From contig NC_080053.1 in NCBI RefSeq assembly GCF_026212465.1, positions 18,927,342-18,991,341 of the forward strand: 64,000 bases of DNA, written 5' to 3'. Under the pieces are notes generated by a model. It searched no databases and was not told where the DNA came from. It saw only the letters and a list, made by a program, of their open reading frames with translations. This document shows positions 39,389 to 51,200 of the stretch, piece after piece. The position numbers were made by a program, and so were the translations under genes. The DNA comes from Amaranthus tricolor (Eukaryota; Streptophyta; Magnoliopsida; Caryophyllales; Amaranthaceae). Within the stretch, counting starts at the first letter, position 1; each line of letters starts with the position of its first letter.

Positions 39389-39490
39389 ACACCTGATTTT
39401 AGGCTCAAACACGAAGACGCTTATTTTAAAATAATTTTCCGAAACTTATTTTTGCAAATTTTTGATAATAAGCTTACTATTTTCAATTTT
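39085..39490. mobile_element. Foldback element enclosing the second palindrome cluster
   Basis: The left arm (about 39105-39198) and the right arm (about 39389-39490) are inverted, diverged copies. Shared blocks include AATAAGCTTATTAT, AAAATAAG, AAAATAAGTGTCT/AAAATAAGCGTCT and ATCAGGT-like ends. Between them lie three copies of the 23-bp palindrome. A CTTATTTT arm-like block also follows the first cluster at about 38455, suggesting a second, partial element there. Confidence 0.6.
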
Positions 39491-39627
39491 TCATTTTGAA
39501 CTACCTAAACTATGGACTCCTTATGCTATTGGATTGAATAAGAAGCAAGTCAAGCCCATTATAGGACTCATATGGCCGGCTATGTTGATTAGGAGAAGAA
39601 AGAGTTTTCTTTCTTTTAATAGTTGGT

Positions 39628-39897
39628 CTTAGACGAGACGACCTCATAATGAGACCGTTAATTTAGACAGGCACAATTCGCGCGTGTAAAATCCTGTTTA
39701 TTTTTTCAATTTCTGAGCATTTTTTAATTTTGATCTTAAAGGTACTAATTTTGACCTTAAAGGTATCAATTTTCAAAATTAATACCTTTAAGGTCAAAAT
39801 TGATAAACGTCCAGAAAATTAAAATGTTGTTACACGCACGAATTGGGCTGGCTCAAATTAACGGTCTCATTATAAGACCGTCTCATCCAAATTTTTA
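39628..39897. mobile_element. Foldback MITE (GAGACCGTCTC family), complete
   Basis: Left arm blocks: AATGAGACCGTTAATTT, CAATTCGCGCGTGTAA and TTGACCTTAAAGGTATCAA. The right arm gives the same blocks on the other strand, so the whole element folds on a centre near 39775. A one-armed relative is at 16891-17060. The arms are clearly diverged from each other. Confidence 0.75.
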
Positions 39898-39899
39898 TG

Positions 39900-41880
39900 T
39901 TCTAGTAATTCTATTTGAATGTGAAGGGGTTGAGCTTAATACCTACTCTTATTCACTTATTTTTCCTACACTTAATAAAAGAGCAATAAAAATATAAAAT
40001 TTTTTTGGAAATTACATGTGGTAACCTTGAACTTTCGACTTTTTCACGTAGTAGACAAACATTGTTTTTAATCCACGTGGTGACCTTGACTTTTCAACTT
40101 TTCCACGTGACAGACAAAAAAGAAGTTTTTTTTGTTAACTTTACGTTATTTTTATCCAACTTAATGACATTTTTTTCAAAAAACAAACGTCGTGATTACT
40201 CTAATTGATCATATATTTCAAAATTCAATCGAAATAAGTACTTGGATTATAACCAAAAACTTAACATTTTATCTGGAAGTTAAAGATCATTACATAAATT
40301 TAAAAAATAAAAATATTTGTGGAAAAAGTAAAAACTCCCGGTCACTAATAGAATTTTCCAGTGTTTTATAGTTTTGTCCATTAGGGTATTCGTTGGTTTT
40401 ATTCATCCATTTTATTGCCAATTTGAGTTGTAAGTTGGACTAATTTTTGTTAAAATTGTTATTTTGAGTCAATATTTGATTTAAGTATGTTGTTTTGGGG
40501 TTATATATTCCATTTTTATGTGATAATATTATCAATTGTTCATGAAAAATTCTTAAAGAATTTTTGGCGTATTTTATCTACAATTTGATAAGGAGATATG
40601 ATCATAATTTATAGGTAAGAATCATTTTAATTGAGGAAAAAAATACGATGTTTGTGTGCGTATTGGAGTCATGCGATATATGGTTGTTTCGTTTTATTTT
40701 CCTAAAAAAATTGAATTTTATATTAAATTATGACAGGTATTAAGTTCAACTTAAACTGACATTTTATGCATAATTATGGCTTAAAAATAATTGAACATGA
40801 CAAATATCGTTAAGAACATATGAAGTTTTATCCCCAATGGCATTGATATGTTTTAAACTCAATGAAAAAGTTAGTTTTAAAGCTTGGGTCTGTAGACTAC
40901 TGAAAAATACAGAATAATAAGTTGTTGTATATTTGTGTTTTTGTGGTTTTAGACCTTTGCCTTGGTTTCCCTTTTGAGTAATTGAATGGAAGCATTATGT
41001 TAGTATTTTTCTAGTTTTGGTTGATTTATAGGGAGTAAAATTAGTGTGGAACATGTTCTTACATGTTTTTAACATGTCTTTTAGGACAATAATTTATAAG
41101 TAGAAATTTGGAAGGTGCGTTCGTTCATAAACTTCACGATATGTACACGTAGTGCTTGCCCTTATTATATTTCTAAACATATTGTTATGCGAATAATTAT
41201 TTGTATGGAAATGAATGTATGATGAACCAAACTTATATAATAGTTAAACTACATACTTATGAATTGTAATTGTCTGTGATACAATTTATGGCGGATATTG
41301 TATAAAGGTTTGGTATGGAGATTAGTGAGAGGATGGATACCCTACAAAGCTCAGTATTATTAATTCCCGTGGCTAGAACCTTAAGGTCACCACGAGGTGT
41401 ACACACTAAAGCTAATCGAACGACGTTTGAATGTGGAAGCTCTTGGGCTTCCTTGAAAGCTACCTCATATTATTTTTTACATATCGAGATTTGGCTTGAT
41501 GCCTATTGGAGTGGCTTAGATGCATATTAGATTGCATACTATTATTTAAAACATTTGATGGATGAAGATGGTGGAAGATGCATGTGTTTGTATGAGATTA
41601 GTTTATTATTATGATTGTTTTATGACTTGTGTTTCATTATGTTTAAGTTTCTAACATGTGTCAATCTTTGAACGATGAATATGGCAAATTAGCCTTGTTT
41701 GCAAGTTTGTTAGTGGGACTAGAGTGCTTGGAGAGTTATCTAGTTCTTTATTTACCTTATAGCTTATTTATCTAGTGTTTATATTATTTTAATTGAATCA
41801 TAATATAAATATGATTTTAATTTGTTTTAATTTTAAGAGGTGCTGATGGGGAGAGGGGTTCTCGAATTTTCAACTATTAT
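39900..41880. other. Gene-free DNA, possibly old LTR material
   Basis: No host coding signal. Short open frames at 39800-40208 and 41315-41530 show no family motif. The 41280-41530 part has moderate GC and resembles in texture the middle of the chromoviral LTRs elsewhere in this window, but no boundary or protein supports a firm call. Confidence 0.4.
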
Positions 41881-42029
41881 ATTCCACTATGTTTGACTTT
41901 AAGTTTTTCTCTATCTTTTACACCTAATGAAGTCTAGGCGAAACTCGATCATTTAGATGATGGTTATTTATGAACTAGTATTTTACACAACTAGGAAACA
42001 TCATTTCTCCCTTTCATCAATTAGTTAAA

Positions 42030-42440
42030 TTGTGGAGACATTTGTCGGGCATTTGTATAATTGTTTCTTGATGGTTACTACGGGCTCTTTAAAATTCCTA
42101 TTTACTCGGATGACCAAGAGAAAACAACCTTTACATGACCTTTTGGAAAATTTGCCAATGGAAGGATGCCCTAGAGTGTATGTAATGCTTCTTCTACCGT
42201 CCAAAAGTGCATAATGCAATCTTCTTCGACATGATAGAGGATCACATTGATTTCTTCATGGATGACTTTAGCGTTGGAGGTTCATTTTTTGAAAAATATA
42301 CTTGTGAATTTAATACATGTTTTGAAAAGATGTCAAAAAACAAATCTCGTGTTAAATTTAGAGAAGTGTCACGTTATGGTTCAAGAAGGCATTGTCTTAG
42401 GATATAAAGTGTCTAATAAAAGCATTGAAGATATTAATGC
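42030..42440 (+). pseudogene. Athila-like Ty3/gypsy reverse transcriptase fragment
   Basis: Translated segments in shifting frames give IFFDMIEDHIDFFMDDFSV, VLKRCQKTNLVLNLEKCH and MVQEGIVLGYKVS, blocks typical of the RT of Athila/Tat-type gypsy elements (the FMDD core equals the YxDD box). Frame changes occur at about 42280 and before 42200. No LTR of this element was identified. Confidence 0.75.
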
Positions 42441-42469
42441 ATTTTATTTTCCCCACTTTTATAGATGAT

Positions 42470-43670
42470 TACTCATGCTTTGGGCATGTGTAAATGTTAT
42501 CTAATTGATATGAAGCTTGATACATTCAAGCGTGATGTATCATAAGTTAAAAACCAAATGGAAAGAAAAGTTAAGACTCTTCAAACCGAACGTGATCGAG
42601 AATACTTATATGATATTTTCAAAGGGTATTGCTAGGAAAAAGGCATTATAAGTAAACTTGTTATCCCTCGCAATCCACAGCAGTAGGATTTACTCGATAT
42701 GGTTAGGTTTACGCAAGCCAACCTTCCAATTAAGTTCGGGAGGATGGATTGCTAATGGAAATGTATATCCTTAATCGAGTACCGAGTAAGAGTGTGTTTA
42801 CCACTCTATATGAGCTATGAAATAGAAGAAAACCCTCTTTTGGCCATTTACGCCCATGGAAGTAGGCAAGCTATGTGCAAAACTCGACTCACAAACATGG
42901 CAAACTTGGTCCAAGGGGATCCAAAAAGGTGTTCAATGGGTACCTTGAACATTCTAAAGGATATGTGATGTTCATAGAATACCCTAATGGTGGCATGACT
43001 GAATTGGCTTCTCGAAATATCGACTTTCTCGAGGATCAGTTTCCCGAGATAGGTGAAGTTAAAAATGACTTAGAATTGCATAGTTATAACATGAATTACA
43101 AAAAAAATCTAAGTGAAGGGGGAAATGTGTCCCTTTCAGTCACACAAGAGTAGTACAATTTTACTTAGTGAAGGAACAAACGAAACAGGCCCCATAGTTT
43201 TCAATGATTTACCCAACAACGAAGAACGAAGAACAGGGGAGGCAAGTCCTACGACTTCCTTACCTATCAATGAGAAATGTTCTCATTATCAGGACATCGA
43301 GTTTATGCCTAGTTGACAAAACAAGAGCTTATCCTACATCAGGATAGCGGAAGTTGTCCTTCATCCCTATTCCCTACGAGTAAAATACCCAAGTTCCCAT
43401 GATAAGGAGTGTATGGAATAATTCCTCGACGTTATTTTAAAATAGAAGCGGATGCTTTCTTTTTCACACCTTTGAAAATCAAAGAACCTACTTCGTATCA
43501 AGCGGCACCGACTTTACCAAATAAAGAGGAATGAAATAATGCAATGAAGGAAGAGACATACTCGATGTCTAAGAGTAAGATTTGGAAACTTGTTGATCTT
43601 CCACCCAAATGAAAATCAATTGGATGCAAGTGGGTATTCAAAGATTAATCTGTTTACCATCATAAAAAGA
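42470..43670 (+). pseudogene. Ty1/copia pol relic (integrase end to RT start)
   Basis: Fragments in several frames follow copia order: an integrase core-like piece with CNVI-type decay near 42600, a stretch around 42740-42860, HGKLGPRGSKKVFNGYLEHS and GGMTELASRNIDFLEDQFP (42875-43153 frame), and near 43500-43650 MSKSKIWKLVDLPPK and SIGCKWVFKD at the RT start. Many stops interrupt it. It joins directly to the Athila-like piece upstream, so one element probably inserted in or recombined with the other. Confidence 0.75.
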
Positions 43671-43861
43671 CACTTGGGACTTGAGTAATGAAAATGCCAA
43701 AGGCTCTAATAGTTCCGAAGACATGTGGCTATACAACAATCAGAGTACTGAAAAGGTTGAAGGCTAATCTGGGTTTCAAGAATTCTACCATTCCATCAAT
43801 AATTTCTACCCTAATTCAAGTATAAAAGTTTACCATAGAAAAACCGTAAAATTAGAAAACT

Positions 43862-44020
43862 CAATTCAATTAAATACCCACAAAATTTCAAATTGAATGA
43901 GCATACACAACTCTTAAAACTTTAAAACCGAATTCAATTAGGTGCTAAAAAATTTCTAAGATTGAATGAGCATACACAAGTCCTAAGCAAGAAAACCTAA
44001 TTCAATTAGGTATCTACAAA
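43862..44020 (+). repeat. 68-bp tandem repeat, about 2.3 copies
   Basis: ATTCAATTA recurs at 43864, 43932 and 44000, exactly 68 bases apart. The units also share TTGAATGAGCATACACAA and AAAACC. The third unit is cut after 20 bases by the LTR boundary at 44021. Confidence 0.85.
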
Positions 44021-46355
44021 TGTAACAGACTCAAAATTCTTAATTTTAATCTTCCGATTAATTATTCTGAATTTTCAAATCAAATCTCTAATCCTTTGAT
44101 TATCCATTTCAAACCATCTTTAATTCCTAAATCTTTTCCAATTTTGTAATTTCTTTCAAATATTAAACTTTAAAATAGTATTTTGTTTAAAATATTTTTA
44201 TAAGCACAAAAATATTATTTTATTATTTTAACTTTCTTCCTTAAATTAACATTACTACTTAACCTTATAATTTTGATATAATTATTTTATACTTAAAAAT
44301 GAGTCGTATTTTTATTATTAACATTAAGTATAGTTTAAGCAAAATTTTAAATAAACTACATATTTTCATGATCAAATTTACCCATTATTTTTAAAGTATA
44401 TTCACTTGTACATATTATAACAAAATTTTGATGAACCAAAATCCTTTCTATGGTAACCCATGATGTTCATCACTTACACAAGCTATCACAATTTCCTTAC
44501 ACAAGCTAACCTTCTTCTACACTCCAAACTCTTACACATTCACTTACACACTCCAACTCTTACACATTCACTTACACACTCTAAATCACTTACACAAGTT
44601 AACCTTTTTCTATACTCCTAACACTCTTTTTCATACAATCTAATGAACTATAAAGTTGCCCAAACCCATTATAAATACCCTCCTTAGCCATGAGATCACT
44701 TACATCACCATCATCAAATCTTTCTAACATTCTTTCTTATATTTTCACTTCATTAAAATCTTACTACATTAATACCTTCATTAATTGAAGAAATTAAAGA
44801 ACATGGAGCTTAGAACACTCTTTACTTAGCTTAAATCATCATCATTATTTTGGGAGTTGGAATTAATTATCTTTGGAGCATTATTATCTATCTTGGAGGA
44901 TCTTATTTCTTATTATTTTCCTAATTAGTACTTAGTACTAATCCTTGGTGTTAGTATGGTATAACTTCTTACCCTATTCTTTTTATGAAATTTTACATTA
45001 TATTTTACTTTATAATATGCAAAGTATGAAATATGTTGATATATTTTAGTGGAAATTAGTTTAATGAAATTATGATCAAGATTATATTAAGTATGTGTAT
45101 GCTAAAAGTATTTTTAGTATGTTAATCTAATAAACTTTGAACAAGTTTAGAAAGTTGAGTGCAAAATTATATTCTAGTGATATTAAGCATGATTTATGTT
45201 ATAAACTAGTGCTAGTATATTTATGAGTTATGTGTTACATTAGAAATGTTATTATATTTATTATGTTAGAATTTTGTATTAATATGTTTATGTTAGCCTT
45301 CAAACTAGTTTATAAGGTAGTAAGTTATTTTATGAACGTATTTTACTTAGTATGATTATATTAAGAATATTGTATATTATACTTTATTCTGAGATTTAAG
45401 TTTATCCTTAAAGTTATGGTAAATTTCTAAGTTATTGTGTAAAGTTTTTATTTTTATTTTTTAGTGGTTATGTTAATTATTTAAATCTTGAATTTACTAT
45501 AATAAATTAAATGAAGTTGTTTTATTAGTGAAAAAAGGCCCCGAAATACTTATAGGCCATTCGACCATTATCATATTAAAAAGAAAAAGAGTTTGATTTA
45601 TTTTTTTATATTATTATAAGCTATTTTTGTGATAATATTAAAATAAAATCTTAAAAGTTATTTTTGAGAAAGCTTTATAAGTTATTAAATATTGAAGTGT
45701 TTTTCCTGAATATATGAGATTTCATAATTAAAAAAAATAATAATAATAACTTTTGTGACATTTAATTATTTAGTACAAAATAATATTTTATTTGCTAACT
45801 ATTTGACCAAAATTTATATAAAAAGACGTAAAAGTATTTTTAGTAAACTTGTTCTTAAACTATGTGTGAAATATTGATTTTTGTGAAATTATAAGTTTTA
45901 TTTCTTTTATAACTAGAATGTAGATTTTTGCGAATCTAATAAGTTTACTTGTTTTTCCAAACTTGAAATAATTATTTTTGGTAAATTTGTTCAATTTTGA
46001 AAACTTATCCAAAGGTTGCAGTTTAACTTGAATTTTAATTAGAATGTTTGATTTTGTGAGGAGAATAAAGTTTTATTTATTTTAAAGTTGGAAATTTTGA
46101 TTTTGGGGACTTATTTCAAGAGAAATAGATTTTTGTAGCTACTTGTGGAAAATACTAATTTGGAGACTATTAATAAAATATTAAGTTATTAGTGTGAATT
46201 TAGTGACCTATTAAAATAAAGTTATAAATAAAATTTAATGTGTAAAACTTAAGTAATGAACATATAAAGACGTAAAGGTGAATTAAACGTTACGATTAAG
46301 AATTATATTAAATAAATGAAGTTACCACTTAGGTTGGTCAAATTCAAATTCAAAG

Positions 46356-47600
46356 TCAACTTGGAGTAATAAAAATGTGATATACTTGTGTGAAGTGTAT
46401 TGATTGAATGACCCTGATAGTAAGGTAATGTCGAACCATGGACTGGCATGTAAAATCCCGGCGTCCGTGTTGGCCGGCACCTAAAATGCGGTGTAAGACA
46501 GGGGGTTCGCTACCTATCCTGTAGAGCTCGAGCATAAATATCGTATTGGAGGGGTGACGACTCCCACCACAGTTAAGGTTTAGGACTACGGTTCTCACCT
46601 AACCAGACCCTTACATATATCAGGTGTCATATTGATGTGCTTGTTGATCACTGATAAACTTGATTAGTGTTGATGCTATGATGCATGGTACAGTTATGAG
46701 TATTAACCAAATGAACTTACTCAAGTGTTAAGATTACCGAATTGTATAAGTGGCAGTGACGTACTTCTGTCAGGATCGAGAATGGTATCTTAATGACTTA
46801 AAAGTATGTAACAGAAAAAGAACATGGTAAAAATATACGGTGGTGTCAATTAAGTATAAGTTCGTACTTAAATTATTATTTTGTAAATGTAGCGTATAAT
46901 TTCTGTATTTTGAGCTGGATAGGAAGTTATGCTCGGCGTTAAGCGCTGACCGATTCAATTGGCTGTCATCCGTATCATGGATGGCAGCATTTTGCAGGAT
47001 TTAGTTCAGGTTCCGATCCAGGCCGCAGCAATTACTATTTATCGAGAACTTAGCTGCTTTTTGTATCTTTATTGATCACTTGATGATGATGTATTTTTTT
47101 TTTTCTTTTTAAGCAAACAATATTTCTTATCAAAGGTAATATTTTACTTTTGTTTTAAACAATTTTAGTTTTATGATTTAAAGTTTTTAACAATTCAATA
47201 TTTTGAGACTTCCGCAATATTTTTGTGTATTAAACATTATTATTAAATGTTAATTATGTATCGAGATTGCCTCTCTTGTTACAACAAATTTCACTATGTG
47301 TTTCTGGTGGGCTGAAAATGGAAGAAAAAATAAAGAAAAATTTCCCATATGTGTATTTATGTAGGTTGAAAACCTAAATCAATTAGCAAACATAAATTTA
47401 CCACAAAATAAGAAATCTCATAAATGAAGAAAGAAAAATCAAAAGAAAAACAAGAATAAAAGATGAAAAGCAGGTTTAAACTAGAAAATGTGTATTTATG
47501 GTGGATGAGAGCTTCCATGGAAGTAAAGGTTGAAGAAGAAGGAGAAGAGAGAAAATGATAACGGGAAGGAAAAGTTATGGGGTGGTGGTGGTGGTAGAAG
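46356..47600. other. Interior of the large LTR left of the nested insertion
   Basis: The 46420-46620 stretch is GC-richer than its surroundings (GTCGAACCATGGACTGG and GGGGTGACGACTCCCACC blocks), consistent with internal LTR sequence. Minus-strand open frames of 60-92 residues in this interval show no family motif and are treated as incidental. Confidence 0.5.
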
Positions 47601-47605
47601 CGAAG

Positions 47606-48228
47606 TGTCACGCATGGCTCGTAGCCCCCACACAAGACAGAGGCACGAAACTTGGTGTCCGAGTGTCTTACATCAAAAAAAGGTTATAGAGACTTCTGGA
47701 ATCATCAAGAAGCTTGTGAAGCATGTGGGTCTAGAACAACCCACACTAGAAGGTTCCGGAGAACTCTAGAAGGTTCCGGAGAACTCTTGAAGGAGCCTTG
47801 TAAATATCTAATGTCTAGAATTCTCAAGGCAACTCTGGTACATACTTTAGAGTACCTTAACACTTGTAATTGTGTAGAATTCTCTAGAAAGATGTAATCT
47901 AGATCCCTCCATTTGAGGAGGTTAGAATGTTCTAGAATTAGGACAAGTAAGGGGTGTTGCCTATAAATACCCCAAGGCATTCATTTGTACATAACACTTG
48001 AGAGTTCACTTGTAAAGCTTTCCTTGTGCAATACATAAACCTCACTTACATTTTCCAATTCTTGTGTTCCTACTTACTTCACATCTTCTCACAGTCTTAG
48101 CCAAATCCACACAAACACACTAACTACATCATTTAGCAATACACCTTTGGGGTTTGCCTGACTTGTCTTACGACAGGAGTGTAAGCAAGTGGCACACGTA
48201 AGACTAGGGAAAGAGTCGACACGTGACA
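47606..48228 (+). repeat. 5' LTR of the nested gypsy element (623 bp)
   Basis: Begins TGTCACGCATGG and ends CACGTGACA. A CTATAAATAC core promoter lies at 47961-47970. It contains two 20-bp copies of the AGAAGGTTCCGGAGAAC repeat. Apart from repeat number it differs from the 3' LTR at about a dozen positions by eye. Confidence 0.95.
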
Positions 48229-48230
48229 AG

Positions 48231-48246
48231 TGGTATCAGAGCCAGG
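48231..48246 (+). other. Primer-binding site (initiator tRNA-Met type)
   Basis: TGGTATCAGAGCCAGG starts two bases after the 5' LTR end. TGGTATCAGAGC is the usual complement to the 3' end of plant initiator tRNA-Met. Confidence 0.9.
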
Positions 48247-48296
48247 TTGGCCGTATTGCTGTCGGGTTGTGTAGTTGTTCTAACGTTTGTGTGATA

Positions 48297-51200
48297 ATGG
48301 CATCAAAGGACAAGGAGGGTGCTGTTCTTCTAGGAGAGGAGTCACAAACCACTAGGAAGACCTCAAAGAAGGATCTTGAGGCAAGAGTGGCTAAGTTGGA
48401 GATAAGCCTCGGGGATGCCCTCGACGACATCACTAAGCTTGAAGAGCGGGTCGGGGCTTTGGAGGACAAGGAAGATGAGGTAGCCCAAAGCCTTGTGAAT
48501 CAAATGGCCGAGGTGCTACGCTCGGAGATGGGAGCCATTCGTGACTCCCTTGGTGGGGAGCTCCAAGCTGTGAAGGAGCTCGTTGAGTCCCTCAAGGAGG
48601 ACATCACCTTGTGCAAGGCGGCGGTGGCCGGGGGTGCCATCGTTCGGGAAGGCCCCAAGATGAAGATTCCCGAGCCGCCTAAGTACCATGGGAAGCGCGA
48701 TGCTAGGGAGCTCGACAACTTCCTATGGAGCATCGGAAGGTACTTTGATGCAATGCGGGTGGATGATGATTCATCCAAGATAAACACCGCCACAATGTAT
48801 TTAGGGGACGATGCCATCCTATGGTGGAGAAGACGCGAGTCAAATATTAAAAAGGGGACTTTTACCATCAACACATGGGAAGAGTTCAAGGCCGACTTCA
48901 AGAGGCAATTCTACCCAGAGAATGCGGAGGAGGTGGCCATGAAGAAGCTTCGGGGGTTGAAGCATACAAGTACTATTAAAGAGTACGTAAAGCAATTTTC
49001 ATCCCTTATGTTGGAGGTGACGGAGTTACCCGAGAAGGCACAACTTCTCTACTTTATGGATGGTCTACAACGATGGGCCGAGCAAGAGTTAAAGAGGCGT
49101 AATGTACAAATGCTTGTCGAGGCCATCGCAGCAGCCGAGTCCTTAATTGAGTACAAGCAAGACTCAAAGAAGGATAAAAGCAACAAGAAGGGCGGTGACA
49201 AGGGGAAAGGTGGGGGAGCCAAACCCACCAAAGATCGCGGGAATGGGGGAGGCAAGCCATTTGAGAAGAAGGATAAAGGGAAATTCGATTCCGATGGAAA
49301 ATCTAAAAACCGCGGTTGCTTCTTGTGTGGAGGGCCACACTTTGCAAGGGAATGCCCACAGCGGCAAAAACTCAATGCCATGGTAGCAGCACATGAGCAA
49401 GACTCCGAGGAGGAGGCGCAAATAGGGACGTTGCGTCTTCTTAACAGCGTCAAGGCTACGATGGAGGAGCCCCAGGGAATAGGCAACGTAGTAAAGGTGA
49501 GCACTCTACCCCGCTCTAAGAAACCTCCTCTTATGTTTGTTGAAGCCATGGTGAATGATAAGGCTTCTAGGACACTCGTAGACACGGGTGCTACCCATAA
49601 CTTTATGGCCAAGGGAGAAGCCACAAGGTTAGGATTGCGCTACACCAAGGAGCCGGGCAAGCTGAAGACCGTCAACACATCACCAACGCCCATTCATGGT
49701 GTTGCAAGAAGCGTTCGTTTTGGAGAATGGAAGGGGACTATTGATCTCACCGTCGTCACTATGGACAACTTTTCGTTAGTACTTGGCATGGAGTTCATGG
49801 ATATGGTAAAGCCATGGACCTTGGAGAAGGATGGAACGATGACCATCTCAAAGGGTTGTGTGGCCTGTTCCATCCCGATCGATCGGGAAGAGGTGGAGGC
49901 CAAGATGCTATCAGCTATACAACTTAAGAAAGGAGTTCAAAAGGGACAAGCAACATTCTTGGCCACACTCGTTGAGAAAGAATCTCATAGGTCCGAGATT
50001 CCTAGAGAAGTTTCGGAGGTCTTAAAAGAGTTCAAAGACATTATGCCTCCGGAACTGCCGAAGAGGCTTCCCCCTCGAAGGGAAGTTGATCATGTGATCG
50101 AGTTAGAGCCGGGGGCAAGGCCTCCAGCCACGGCACCTTATCGGACGGCCCCTCCAAAGCTTGAAGAGTTGCGGAAGCAGTTGAAGGAGTTATTGGAGGC
50201 GGGATTTATTCGACCTTCCAAGGCACCATTCGGGGCACCAGTGTTATTCCAGCGCAAACATGATGGGTCATTACGCATGTGCATCGATTACTGGGCATTG
50301 AACAAGGTAACCATCAAAAACAAGTATCCAATTCCTTTGGTTGCCGATCTTTTTGATAGGCTCTGTAAAGCCAGATATTTCTCTAAACTCGATCTTCGCT
50401 CGGGGTATTGGCAAGTGCGCATCGCCGAAGGGGATGAACAAAAGACGGCATGCGTCACTCGCTATGGGTCCTTCGAGTTTTTGGTGATGCCTTTCGGACT
50501 CACTAATGCCCCAGCAACATTTTGCACTTTGATGAACAAGATCTTTCATCCATTCCTTGATAAGTTTGTAGTCGTCTATCTCGACGATATAGTCGTGTAT
50601 AGCGACAATTTGCAAGACCATGTGGAGCATTTGCGACAGGTGTTCGAGGTCTTGCGGAAAAATGAGCTCTATGTGAAGAAGGAGAAATGCTAGTTTGCTC
50701 AAAAGGAGGTGTCTTTCCTTGGGCACCACATCAAGGACGGGAGGATCATGATGGAGTGGGACAAAGTGCAAGCCATCAATGAGTGGGAGCCACCCAAGAA
50801 TATCTCGGAGCTTCGTTCTTTTCTCGGGTTGGCTAACTATTATCGAAGATTTATCAAAAGCTATTCGGCAAGGACGGCGCCATTAACCGATTTGCTCAAG
50901 AAGAAGGTACAGTGGCATTGGGGGCCGGAATGTCAAGGGGCATTCGATGATTTGAAGAAAGCAGTCATCGAAGAGCCCATCTTAGCATTGCCCGATTATT
51001 CAAAGCCATTCGAACTCCATACCGATGCATCTGATTTTGCCATTGGTAGGGTGCTCATGCAAGAGGGGCATCCCATTGCATACGAGTCGCGCAAGTTGAA
51101 TGATACGGAGAGGCGTTATCCCGTTCATGATAAGGAGATGACCGCTATCATTCATTGCTTGAGGTTATGGAGGCACTACTTGCTTGGGAGTCGGTTCACC

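Noticed and set aside
43862..44020. CRISPR-like array
   Set aside because: Only 2.3 units without unique spacers, in a plant nuclear sequence; it is a plain tandem repeat.
48189..48296. Upstream in-frame ATG as the gag start
   Set aside because: It lies within the 5' LTR and the frame crosses the primer-binding site. The ATG at 48297 lies after the primer-binding site and begins a plausible gag.
49049..49624. 191-codon minus-strand frame across the gag zinc-knuckle region
   Set aside because: It is antisense to a well-supported gag frame and has no domain.
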